Assembly: GCA_025594325.1 (NCBI GenBank)
Contig: JANHCV010000013.1
Location: 1,178,001-1,242,000, forward strand
DNA: 64,000 nucleotides
Reading direction: 5' to 3'
Source: Blastocladiella emersonii ATCC 22665
Lineage: Eukaryota; Blastocladiomycota; Blastocladiomycetes; Blastocladiales; Blastocladiaceae
Part shown: positions 32,055 through 42,800 of the stretch, piece by piece
Position numbering within the stretch: the stretch's first letter is position 1
How the letters are laid out: each line of letters opens with the position of its first letter
Made by a program: the position numbers and the translations under genes
Notes under the pieces: model-generated
Seen by the model: only the letters and a program-made list of their open reading frames with translations
What the model was told of the DNA's origin: nothing
Database searches by the model: none

Positions 32055-32649
32055 GTGTTCGCCAAGAAGACCATCGAGTTCTGGGCCACCGTGTACGAGG
32101 ACCACAAGCCGGGTTTCGTGTCCGAGTACGAGTCAGACGACGAGTCAGGCGCGGCTGAGTCCGATACTGGGCTCGTCGGCAGCGTCACCGAGGTCAAGCG
32201 GCGTCGCCCGTCGTGGCGCAGCGCCGAGGTATGTGGACGCGTGATGGGCGTCTTTTTGTCGCGGTTGACTGACACGCCAGGGACGCGTGTAGATTGAGTG
32301 CCTTATTGATCGGGTCCGCCCGACTGCACTCCACCATCCTGCCGAAACTGGCGAGGATGACGCATCCACGCCCGCACCTCAGCGTCACGCGCGCGGGAAC
32401 CGGCGCCTGGCCGTGGTCGCTGTCGACCATTTCGCGGCCTCGCCCGAGATGCCTATGGCGGGAATGCTCGTCCCCTTTGACGTGCGCGCGAGCGAGCAGG
32501 CGACCCTCGGTTTCGACGTGGCCGCGCCGCACGCGGACCCGACCATCAAGACTAACCGCCAGGACCGGATTCGCGAGGCCGAGGTGCTCGCAGAGCATCC
32601 CGATGACCCGTCGCACAAGCTGTTCTACTCGCCCGCTGATGATGCGTGA
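32055..32649 (+). pseudogene. Two-exon remnant of an unknown acidic protein
   Basis: A first segment (about 32055-32228; KKTIEFWATVYEDHKPGFVS, then SDDESGAAESD and KRRRPSW) joins in frame, across a 64 bp intron (32229-32292, GTATGT...GTGTAG), to a second segment ending at a TGA at 32647-32649 (VVAVDHFAASPEMPMAGMLV, DPSHKLFYSPADDA). There is no start codon in context: the frame enters from the region occupied on the other strand by the Pif1-like fragment. The gene is therefore probably truncated at its 5' end. No domain is recognised. Confidence 0.45.
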
Positions 32650-33884
32650 ACAGCGCGACTGCGCCGCTGCGCCGTCGTTGCGCGAAGCAGCGCCAGGGCG
32701 TTGGATGGATCCAGTTCTTTGTATTTCCTCCGTTTCCTATGTAACAAGCAGTGCCTTATTCAGTTCTATCGTGATAAACAAACCTTGAGGCTTTTAGTAC
32801 GTGGGCAGCATGACTCAAGCAACGGCGCACGAGCCAGCTGTGCAGTTGTGGACGCGTCGGTCATCTGCACGTGACGCGGGGTCCAAACAAGGTTTCGGGC
32901 GCCTTCGCTCGCGTTCTTGCTGCGGCCGGGAGGGTCCTTCCGCCGCGGCGGTATTTAAGCTTCGCGCGCCCGCCCTCTGCTCAGCAAGGCACTCTTCTCC
33001 CCCGCGGCCGCCCCTCGTCAAGATATTCGCCTCGTATAGCATGCGCGCCACGGCCGACGTGACGGCGACGGGTACGCCTCCTCCCAGCTTGACCGTGACG
33101 GTCGTGTGTGTGTCTCGTCGGTCAACCTAACTCATGGCTAACCTGTACTGTGTCCACTCGTCATTGTCTAGGCTAAGGGAATCGTCCCAGGTCGGTGTCA
33201 AGGTCGATGTCAACCATGGTCGGCCTGTTCTCGTCTGGTCGCTGATCCGTACGTGCGCTGCTGTGTCTTCTCCTCTCCTCCTCCACCGATGCCTCTCGTG
33301 GCATCTCGACGAGCGTGCTGGCGAGCGGAGCCCGCCCTCACGGGCCTCCTTTGCGGGCCGCCGTCGCGAGGCGCCTCGCTCGCGCTCCTCGGACCGTTCA
33401 CTGACGTCCTGCGTGCCGTGAATTGTAGCCGGTATCCCTCAAGCATATCGATGTACGTGTTCTCCTCATCACGACTCGGCGGTGGTGCTGGGCGGACGCG
33501 ACCGCCGCCACGTCCGCGGCCGCGGCTTGCCGCTGCTGCTCGAGCTGTACCTGGCCATCATTGCGATGGCGGTTGGTTTCGACTCGACGCGGCGGTCGTG
33601 AGTCGCGGCCGACGAGTACGGCGGTATTCGCCGTCGTGTTCGCCGTCGCTGCTCGCGGGAGCGGCAGCGTGTGACGGGTGGCGGTCGCGGGCTGTGCGGT
33701 GTCCGCGGACCGACCGATCGGGGGCGGTGATTTCGGGCGGCGAGTGTGGCGCAACGCGTGGGACGCGTGCGCGAGCGCAAGCGGCGTGGCCGCTGTTTTA
33801 ATCACCTCAATGTACGTGATTTGCCGAAAAACGTGTCATGATGAGTCAGTAAATGATATTCAGCTGTATCGAGCCTAATTAGCT
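32650..33884. other. Unassigned sequence with possible exon remnants
   Basis: No complete gene. Between about 33200 and 33620 the plus strand has coding-like pieces separated by possible introns (for example GLLCGPPSRGASLALLGPFT near 33340, and LPLLLELYLAIIAMAVGFDS near 33530, which is hydrophobic enough for a membrane segment). They cannot be joined into one frame with confidence. Confidence 0.3.
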
Positions 33885-34240
33885 GCTAACCAGCTCCTAA
33901 TCGCTTCCGATACTAATCTACGCTAACTTCGCACTAATCCGTCTCGCGATTAGTCGCACTTCTCTAACGTCGTCGCGCGTCAAACTACGCCTAAGCGCCT
34001 TCAAACTCATTTCTTGCTAGCCGCCTGCTAACCGCGACGCTAGCTCGACTACTAGTCGTTGCTAACCCGCGAACTAACCTCGCGTCGCTAACCCACGATC
34101 CTAACCTGACCATGACTGGTTAGAGATTCGATCGCGCTAACCGGTCTCCTAACCCTTCTTAACCGTTCCGAAAAACCTAAGCGGTGCTAACCTACCCTAA
34201 CCATGGGTTAGGAGCGGGTTAGGGCGATTTCCTAACCGGG
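33885..34240. repeat. Cluster of CTAAC/CTAACC words
   Basis: About fifteen CTAAC-containing words, many as GCTAACC or CCTAACC, plus several CTAAT and the inverse GGTTAG, occur within 350 bp at irregular 12-40 base spacing. Near the right end CCTAACC and GGTTAGG face each other around ATG (about 34194-34210), followed by CGGGTTAGGG. The last codons and stop of the minus-strand gene at 34197-34973 lie in this cluster. It resembles degenerate telomere-type repeats or multiple protein-binding sites; it is not a perfect tandem array. Confidence 0.6.
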
Positions 34241-34973
34241 GTGCTTTTTCACTGTGGAGCTGGAGGCCGTGCGCGTGGAACTTGCGCATCATGGGCGAGT
34301 TGGCAGCCCGCGCGTGGCCGTGCAGGACCGCGATGGCGAGCGAGTTGTACGAGCTGGCGGTGCACCGCTCCTTGAACATGTTCTGGATCCCCTCGTCGAC
34401 GGCGCAGTCGTTGAGGTAGCTGGCAATGCTTTTCAGCGCCTCGTCGTTGCCGCGAAGGCGGTCGAGGACGAACAGCAGCCTCGCGCCGTACGTGTACCAC
34501 ACGGGCTCCGCGCCCATCGGGTCCGCGATGCCGAGCAGTCGGAGGACGTGGTACCAGTCCGAGTCCGTGTCCGTGTCGGCGTCAGGGATCTGCTCAGGCG
34601 CTCGCTTAGGCGCAGACTTGCATACGTCGTCCGATTCCGAATCCGAGGCGAACAAATCCGTCTCGGACTCGGACTCAGATCCATTGCCCACGACAGCGGC
34701 CGTGGTGGCGTCACGGCGCGAGGCCGCGGAGCTGGCGCCGACGGAAGGAGCAGGGAAAAGAACCAGCTGCTCGCCATCCGCGTCCTGCGAGGCGAGCCGC
34801 GCGCGCTTCGCGGAGAGCGACACGGGCGGGGAACTCGCGGCGCGTTTCACTGGCGTCGCCTGCCGCTCGGGTGGGCGGGGCCGATTGGCGACTGTGGTGG
34901 TGGTGGTAGCGTCGTCGAGGGCAACGCGATTGTTGCGGGACGCGAGACGGGAAGCAGATGAAGCAATCGGCAA
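34197..34973 (-). CDS. Unknown protein with acidic Ser-rich centre, about 258 aa
   Basis: The ORF runs from an ATG at 34973 to a TAG at 34197-34199. The N-terminal third is basic and low complexity (TPVKRAASSPP, SAKRARLASQD). It is followed by an acidic Ser-rich stretch (NGSESESETDLFASDSESDD) and a well-structured C-terminal half (DWYHVLRLLGIADPMGAEPV, YGARLLFVLDRLRGNDEALK, ASYLNDCAVDEGIQNMF). No family is recognised. A second coding-like segment upstream (35022-35539) overlaps it in another frame, so the two may be parts of one gene with an unresolved junction; the start given is then only the first Met of this frame. Confidence 0.5.
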   Translation of the reverse strand: MPIASSASRLASRNNRVALDDATTTTTVANRPRPPERQATPVKRAASSPPVSLSAKRARLASQDADGEQLVLFPAPSVGASSAASRRDATTAAVVGNGSESESETDLFASDSESDDVCKSAPKRAPEQIPDADTDTDSDWYHVLRLLGIADPMGAEPVWYTYGARLLFVLDRLRGNDEALKSIASYLNDCAVDEGIQNMFKERCTASSYNSLAIAVLHGHARAANSPMMRKFHAHGLQLHSEKAPRLGNRPNPLLTHG

Positions 34974-35021
34974 CAGCGGCGGCCTCGCGGGCGGCGTGCA
35001 CGCCGTTGGCCATGGCCCTCA

Positions 35022-35539
35022 CGCGTTCGAGGTTGCACAGCTCCTCGACCTTGCAGCGGTACTCCTCGGGCGTCGTGCTCGCGTCAAAGTTGATGGCGAG
35101 GATGACGGTTCCGCTGCCGGGTGCGCTCGTGTGCAGGAGCGGAGTCCAGTCGCTGGAGGACCCAACAGAGTCGGCAACGATAGCCGAGCACTCAAGGAGG
35201 CCGAAGTTCTTCTTGAAGGCCAGGACACCCTGACTGGTGGTCTCATGCGCGCTAGCACAATCACTGTCCTCGTCGTGTTTATTGCCAATGACAACAATCT
35301 CGCGAGGGCAAAAGTCTAAGGCTATCAGCGTTAGTGTCTTGTGCGTTGCGTTGATCGCGTTGTGGCGCGATTTGACGCATACCGCGGAGAGTGGTGCGGT
35401 CGGACACGGTCAATGGCTCAATCTTGACGTCGAAGTGGGCGCGCGTGGCATCCCTCTCCCGCTCGATCGCGGGATTCGCCATGTTGGGCAGAACGCGCAG
35501 CGGCAAGTCGCATAAAGGCAAGTCTTCATTGAGCTTCAT
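35022..35539 (-). CDS. Two-exon unknown segment with GNKHD and ECSA motifs
   Basis: From an ATG at 35539, exon 1 (35539-35383) joins exon 2 (from 35315) across a 67 bp intron with a CACTAAC branch point and CCTTAG acceptor. The joined frame contains REIVVIGNKHDEDSD and FGLLECSAIVADSV. These resemble the G4 (NKxD) and G5 (ECSA) guanine-binding motifs of Ras-like GTPases in the right order and spacing, but no P-loop (GxxxxGKS) or DxxG is present. Exon 2 continues with AINFDASTTPEEYRCKVEEL and an alpha-helical stretch to about 34985, where the frame becomes low complexity and overlaps the ORF starting at 34973. It is either a degenerate GTPase-like protein or a chance resemblance. Confidence 0.4.
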
Positions 35540-35773
35540 GGTGACCCGTCTTGCGGGAGCGCATGGAGGGGTGGCGCAGGCCGGCGATCAACGAGGACGG
35601 ATATGAAACGAGGCGGGACGTCGCGTGACGGAAACGTGTTTTCGCGACACGTCTCGCGGATCGCAGCGCCGCGAGACACTGGCAATGCGAGAGGATTAAG
35701 GATCAAATCGGACGATTCGAGGAAGGAACAAACGATTCAATCACAGCGAGACACAAAAACGAGAGAGATACAA

Positions 35774-38700
35774 CTAGCGCGAGCCGCTGGTGAAGTGGGG
35801 GTACATCGGGAGCAGGAGCGCGCGCTTGAGCTCGGGCTTGAGCACCCCAAACGACGCGGCCGTCGCCGCCGCGTACTTCTCGGTCCCGGGCTTGGTCATG
35901 GGGAACCGGTTGATGTCGGCGGGGATCGCGTGGTCCGTGGTCGCCGCGTGGCAAAACTCGAGGTACTCGCCCGTCACGTCCGCGTGCTCGCCCATCCACT
36001 TGATGACGGGGAACATGCGCCCGCTCGTGGCTTTGCGGTACGCGTTCTCGGTGAGGTCAATGAGCTTGCGCAGCCGCAGCACGTTGGCGCGCGCGGCGGC
36101 CGACGCGGACTTGGGCGGGAGCGGCGGCACGTACAGGTAGCTGACGTCGAGCGCGGGCGTGAGCCAGAGCGACTTGCCCTGCGGCGGGATCACGACGGGG
36201 CGGTGCACGAAGATCAAGGCGATCACGCCGCGCGTGGAGCCGGGCACACTGCGCGCACCAGTAGGTGCACCGTGCGCGGCATCGATCGCGTGGAGCTTGA
36301 TGGCGCACGCGCCGTCCATTTGCGCCGCGTAATCGAACACCTTCATGATGAGCAGCTTGAGGGCGGTCGCGTTCCACTCGCCGGGCGCGGCGGCAGGAGG
36401 AGCGAGCCCATTCAGCTCGACGGCGGTCGAGCCGAGCGGCCACTCCTTGAGCGTGCACATGCCATTGATGGTCTCCAACGCGACGCCGTGCAGGAAGGCG
36501 GACACGGGCTGGTCGCCGTCAGGGACGGGGAACGGCGCGAGCCGCGGGACAAGCAGGCCGAGTCCAAGCTCGGGCGCAATGGCATGTGCCAGCTTTCGGA
36601 CCGCGACAGCAACTGTCCGTGACTTGTGGTCGACCTCGACGCGAATCGCGCGGGCGGAATACGGCAAGCGAAACGTATGGACCCGGTTGTCCACTTGAAG
36701 CGCCACGGCGCCGCGGTACTGCGCAAGGTCGCGGTCGGGCACAAGCTTGGCCGTGACCTTGTTGCGGCCCCGCGGCAGAGCGAGAACGAGAGTGCCGAGC
36801 TCATCAGCAAGCTCGTCGTCAGTGAGCTTGACCGCGCTCAAGTGCCACGCCGGCGGCGGATTCGAATCGGCCGCCGCGTGAGCCATGACGCCGCGGATAG
36901 CGCACTGCAAGTCTGCGACTGGGACGTCGGTTACCGTGACCGCAGAAGAAGCAGACTGCGACGAATCGAATGCCAAGACGTTGGTGATACACACCGGATC
37001 AGGGTCATCAGTTGGGCGAGACGAATCCAAGGAATGCATGGCGGGGACGGCATGGAGCGAGAAGCAGAGGCCCGCTTTGCCCTCGGCAAAGTCACGGTCA
37101 AGGTACCAAGTAACGTGAACGCGCTTGCTGTCATGAGGATCCGCAACGACGTTCAAGCTTTTATAGTACTCGGGCCACCGCGTCTTGTCAGTCTCCATTG
37201 CGACGCGGATGCAGCACACGTCGAGGTCATGCCAGTCGACGATTTCGAATGTGGCACTCGCGCGCAGCACGCGGTCGTAGCCCTGGATCGCGGCCACACT
37301 GGGCCCAAAGCCGTGGGTGCGCGCAAAGACGGACCGCTCCGGGGTAAGACTCTGGATACCGTCAGCGAATACCTCGCCAAATAGTTGGGCGGTCAAGTGA
37401 TTGATCCAGAAAGGAAGCGCGAGGAAAGGCGTGGAGCCATACCACACAAGTCGGCGTGCAGCCATCGAATACGCGAGCAGCTTGACGCCAAAGGAAGGAG
37501 TCAGGAAAGGTCCGCCTACAGGTCATTCCGCGAAAATGCGGTTGTTCAGTCAATCGATTCGCTCAGCTGAAGGTCAAGCGGTTGCATGAATGCGTACCGC
37601 GCGCGTACTTTTCGGAGTCGTCCAAGTCGTCCATACCGACAAGCTCGGTCACAAGCGACAAAAGCGGTTCCGAGGCGAGGACGGAAATGGGCACGTCGGG
37701 GGTCTCGAGCTTGACAAAGGTGACGTCGTGGTACTGCATGACTCCCGACGAGCCGCGGCCGTTCGGCGCGAACGGACGGACGTGTGCGAGCCAGTGAGAG
37801 AAAGGACCGCCCAGCTCCTCGCGGATCGCAACCCCGAAGAGCGGAGGGAACGCGAGCGGGGGCAGCTGGAACAGCGCATCGATAACCTCGGCGGTATCCT
37901 CGAGATCCACCCCAACAAGCTTGTTCGCACACAAGCGGAGAAGCGACTTGTCACCCGCGGTGGCGTGGTTGTGCTTGAGCAAGTGCGAGCCGTGCAGGAC
38001 GAGATTTAGCGCGCCGCAGCGGTGCATCAGCGTCGACGTGTCCACGACGTCGAAGCGCTGCGCGGGATCCGCGAGGAACTGCTCCATGACAAGGACCGCG
38101 TCGCCAATCACAAAAGTGAGATCGACTTGGCGGGAAGCATCCACGGCATCCGGATCGAAAGCGTCAGAGAGCGCGCGCAGCCACGTCTGGAGCTCCAAAA
38201 CCAGAGAACGCTGGATACTGCCCATGGCGGCGTTGAAGAAGATACCCGAAACGGCGACCGAAAGAATCTCGGGCGACTCGCCCTCCTCAGCGATGAAGGT
38301 CGGATTGACAATCGACTTGGGACCCTCGGACTCCGAGTAGTGGCGGCCGGACGTCTCGAAGAAGGCGCCGTTCTCGATGTGGCGCTCGACCTCGCACCGC
38401 ACGGATGCGGCGCGCGACGCCCTGAGCATTTCGGGGTGGTCGAAGGTGACCGCGTACGTTGCCTGGGCCGCCAGCACCTTGCGGAGGGGACCGAGGTCGT
38501 CCTCGCAGGTGCAGTCGCCCTCGCAGTCGTCGTGCAGCTCGTCAATGACGTCCGTAATGCGGCTATGCGTGAACGCCGGGGTGCCGAGCAGCGCTTTGCG
38601 GTGCTAGGTTTGGTGCGTGGACGAAGGGAGAGTCTCCGAAAGCGCGAGCCAGCGGTGCAAGCAGGCGCGCACGGCATGCAGAGTCGTCCCGTCTGCGACG

Positions 38701-39152
38701 CGGACGGGCGAGGTGGGCGAGGTCCAGTCGAAATCGAGGCAGTCGTGCAGCCGGTCCTGCCAAAACTCGAGCGTCAAGCCCTGGAGGTGCTCCGAGAGCC
38801 AGACTTGGGCGAGCAGGATCTCGAGCGCCGCGCGGTCGAAGGTCGAGTACATGAGAGCGTGCAGGATAAGCAGCGAGCGCGCGATCGGCTCGGGGCGCAG
38901 GTCGTTGAGCGTGAAAGACATGGCGGCGCGCGAGCCCTTGCGCTCAGCTTCGCCGAGCGTATGCGCGACCGAGCGCAAGTCATTGAAGCCGCACAGCAGC
39001 GCGCTCAGCTTGCGGTCCGGTTTACTGGCATCGTGGTAGAGGAACACGTCGGTGGCGTAAGTGTCGCGGAACGGGTCAAAGTGCTTGGGCGGGCACTTGT
39101 AGAGGACCGTCGCGCTCGTCTGCGTCGGTATAAATTTCGGCGAAGAGTCCAT
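35774..39152 (-). CDS. DUF4470-type protein, three exons, 1075 aa
   Basis: Exons 39152-38673, 38603-37598 and 37515-35774; introns of 69 bp (GTGCGC...ACCTAG) and 82 bp (GTACGC...CTGTAG) join into 1076 codons. Without intron 1 an in-frame TAG would stop the protein after 182 residues; the 69 bp intron removes it exactly. Residues about 25-110 (DPFRDTYATDVFLYHDAS, LSALLCGFNDLRSVAHTL, SFTLNDLRPEPIARSLLILH) match DUF4470, a domain found at the N-terminus of fungal proteins that often carry a MYND zinc finger; no MYND cysteine set is evident here. The remainder is long and unassigned. Two partial copies lie elsewhere in this window (1011-1500 and 20295-20760). It is divergent from the RasGEF gene. 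Confidence 0.75.
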
Positions 39153-39818
39153 TGCGGCAAGTTACTCCATCAGTTTTGCATAGCAGGTCCAGGGTCCAGG
39201 TAGAGACAGCGGTTGCGAGGCGTCCACGGGGCGACTCACACAACTCGCATGAGCTTCACGCACACGTGCTTCTCAGACACGTCTCGCTGCTTGGGTGGTG
39301 CGAGCGTCCTTGCTTAAAGTCTCCACAAGATAGCTGAGAAAATCGGGCGACGGCTAAAGGGCGCGACGAGGGATACGCTCGGATGCCCAAGCGACAGAGC
39401 AGGTGTTTGGTGTGCGCTTCAGGATTCAGCGGTCAACGCGCCCATGAGCTATCTTGAACGATGACGGAGATGTACCTTGGTTCACCGTCTAGGCTCAGGT
39501 GGAGCGATCTCTTCGGATCCGGCGGCTCGGACGCACTGGCTCGGACGCGCCGGGCACGCGGCACGTGCGCGAGACGCGTCGGGTGCGAGACGCGCGAGAC
39601 GTCCGTGTCTCGCACGGCGTATTGCGTGTCCCGCGTGCCCGCGATGATACGCCGCGCTCCCAACTTGATGCGCTCGGCTGCGTGTGCGCGCCCGATTCCG
39701 GATGCTCCGTCCTCGCCCACGATCCACCACACCCTTGCCCATGTAACTTGCTGCAGCAGACTCTTCAACAACACCGCATAGACCTAGACGTTTCCTCCCT
39801 CCACCCCCCTCTCCATCC
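39153..39818. promoter_or_regulatory. Divergent intergenic region between DUF4470-type and RasGEF genes
   Basis: 666 bp between two start codons facing away from each other, so it must hold both promoters. It contains CGCGAGACGCGTCGGGTG and a second GAGACGCGCGAGACG at about 39565-39605, related to the dispersed ACGCGT motif, and a CT-rich stretch just before the RasGEF ATG. No TATA-like box stands out. Confidence 0.45.
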
Positions 39819-42800
39819 ATGGCCGCGCACGGAGGCCCCCGCACCGAGAGCCTCGACGAGGCCGCGCCGCCGCCCGTGGTCGCCGTCGTCGAGGCGCTGT
39901 ACGACTACACAGCGCAGGAGCCCAACTGCATCAACCTGGTGCGGGGCGCCATCGTCTACGTCGTCGAGAAGCACGACTCGGGATGGTGGGACGGCGTGTG
40001 CAGCGGCCACCGCGGATGGTTCCCGTCCAACTTTGTCCGCGCCGTCGACCTCGCTGCCGGCACGCCCGCACCGCCGCCGCCCGAGCAGCAGCTGCAGCCG
40101 GCGGCTGCGCACTCGACCTCAACCGACTCCAACGCGACGACGACCTGGAGCGATGACGCTACGGCCCGCACCACGTCGACCGGGCCCGACCCGGCCGCCG
40201 CGTACTCGCCCGCCCACGCGGGCAGCGCTGACCCGCGCCAAGTCCTGCGCGGCACCGACGTGCGGCGGCGCGAGCGGCCCATGTCGATTGCGCCGACGTC
40301 GGCCGAGGTCCTGCAGTCGTACATGGCCGACGGCACCTACACGCCGGTCGCGACGACCGTCGCGTCGACCAAGTACCCCGCGCCGCGCGCGCCGAACGCC
40401 GCCGCCGCCGTTGACGCGCAGGCCGCGGTACCGCGGTCGCCGCTCAACTCCAACCACGAGCTCCAGCGCCAGCACGCGGTCGGGTCCGCGCACTCAATCC
40501 ACGCGTCCAACGCGGTACGTTGCTCGCGCGCGTCGAGTGTTTCGTCGACCCAAATCTGACCGTGTGTGCGATCTAGTCCATCTCGGGCTCGATAGGCGCG
40601 CTCAACCAGACGCCGACCTCTGCGCATCCCGCGACACAACCCGCTGCCGCCACCGCGGGGTCGGCGGCCTCGACCATCAATTTGCCGCCCAACTGGCGCG
40701 CGCGGCAGACGGCCGACGGCCAGGTCTACTACTACAACACCGTCTCGAACGAGACACGGTGGAGCATGACGGGCCACGACCGGCAACACGAGCCCGCCGC
40801 CACCGCCGAGCCCGGGCACGAGGAGGAGGGCATGATGGTACGCCCCAACTGCGCGCGACCTTCGGCGGCCCAGCTCACCCCCCGCCCCTTCGTGTAGCGA
40901 CCGCGCAAGGACTCGAACCTGCTATCGTCCATGATGCTCGCGAACCCAGCGCCCGCCGTGCCCGTCGTGAAACCCCCCGTCCCGACCTGGGAATCCCTGA
41001 TCGCGGGGATCCTGGTGACCATCTCGCACCTGAACGACTCGGCCAAGCTGGGCGACAAGGTACAGTACACGGTGCAGACGCAGGCCATCGTGCAGGCGGT
41101 GCACGACATGCTGCTGAGCAGCGGCACCACGTCCAAGAACGCGCGCGCCCTCGCCAACAACGTGCAGCTCAAGTCGTACCACCACCAGCTGCTGTCGTCG
41201 GTCGCCAAGCTCATGCTCGCCGCCCGCGTCGCGTCCGGCGTGTGGCCGCCGCCCGACGCCGTCAACCGGATGCGGCACCAGGCGGGGCAGGTGCTGCTCG
41301 CGATCCGGCACTTTGTTTCCGCCGCGCAGGACGCGCAGCTCAAGCTCACGCCGATCCCGGACCGCAGCGCGCCGTCGTCGGCCGCGACCACCGCTGCTCC
41401 ACCCTCGGCGACCTCGGCCGCGCCAGGCGGCAACGGGACCGACGACGACTTTGACGTGTCGAGCGTGCACCTAACGGACGTTGCGCTCGTGAGCAAGCTC
41501 GACAAGGAGGGCGAGGCGATCCAGCTGCAGCTGACGTCGGTGAGTTCGCGCGTGGTGACAGACCACGCGGGTTCGCCCGAGCTCGTATCCCTAACGCGCG
41601 ACGCGGTCGTCAAGGTGGGCCAGCTCCTCTCCCTGCTCGAGGACTTCCGCGTCATCGCGCGGCCCGACGACGTGTCGATGGCGTCGCTCGTGTCCGACTT
41701 CCGTTCGCGCAAGGACGCGCTGTACGCGTGGGTCAACGACCTGGTGACGGCGGTGCGGACTATCATGGACGAATTTGCGCCGCCGAACGCGCTGCAGTTT
41801 CTGGCGACGACGAGCGCGGTCGTGCAGCAGGGCGTCGCGGACCTGATCACCGCCGTCAAGCTGATCATCGAGGAGAAGGCGCTGTTCGAGCAGTCGGTCC
41901 TGCAGGGCCAGGTCACCATGATCGAGGACCACAAGCGCGACAGCGACCTGTCGATCCTCCAGCGCCGCGCCATGTCGCTCAACTTCCTCTCGCTCGCCCA
42001 CACGTCGCAGGGCGGCGGGAGTAACGGGAGCCTGTCGCTCATGCCCGACACGCCCGTGTCCGGCGGGCTCACGGGGATGTCGACCATGGACCGCGACGGC
42101 AGCATCGGCACGGGCAACGGGACCCACGGGCCGGGCACCCCGACGGGCACGCTGCACCCGCAGGGCGCCGGCGGGTCGCACCACCAGATCCACCACCACC
42201 ACGCGCACTCGTCGCCGGGCATCCACTACTCGGCGCCACACGCCGGCGGCGGGTCGAACGCGGGCACGCTGACGATCCGGACCAGCGGGACGAACGGCAG
42301 CCTCAGCGACATGGGCAACGGCGGCGGGGAGCCCGCGAGTTCGATCGCGACAGCGGGGTCCGGTGCACCGCCCATCTCGGCGCCCGCCGCCGACGGTACC
42401 GACGGTAGCGGCGCGCCCGCGGCAGCCAAGGTCAACCTCCCGCCGCGGACCGTGAGCTCGTCGTCGCACCTGGGCGTGCTGGGGTTCTCGGAGCGCGAGA
42501 ACTCGCTGGACCGGCCCGCGCGGCGCGTGACGGCCGACTTCAAGCAGCGTGTGCCCGGATCGAACATGAACGCGTCGTCGAGCACGTCGTCGCTCGACAG
42601 CACGAAGCTGACTAAGTTCTTTGGCGAGAACGCGACGGTCCTCAACCGGAGCAAGGACCGCGAGGCGGCGGCGGCCGCCGCGGGCAAGAAGTGGTACCTG
42701 GACCACGACTACGCGCCGGGCGACCTGACGCTGAACATGGAGGGCCAGGTGAGCGGCGGCACGCTGGCGGCCTTGGTCGAGCGGCTGACGCTGCACGACA

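Noticed and set aside
38604-38606. Premature stop in the DUF4470-type gene
   Set aside because: The TAG is the acceptor of a 69 bp intron (38672-38604) that keeps the frame and has the usual size.
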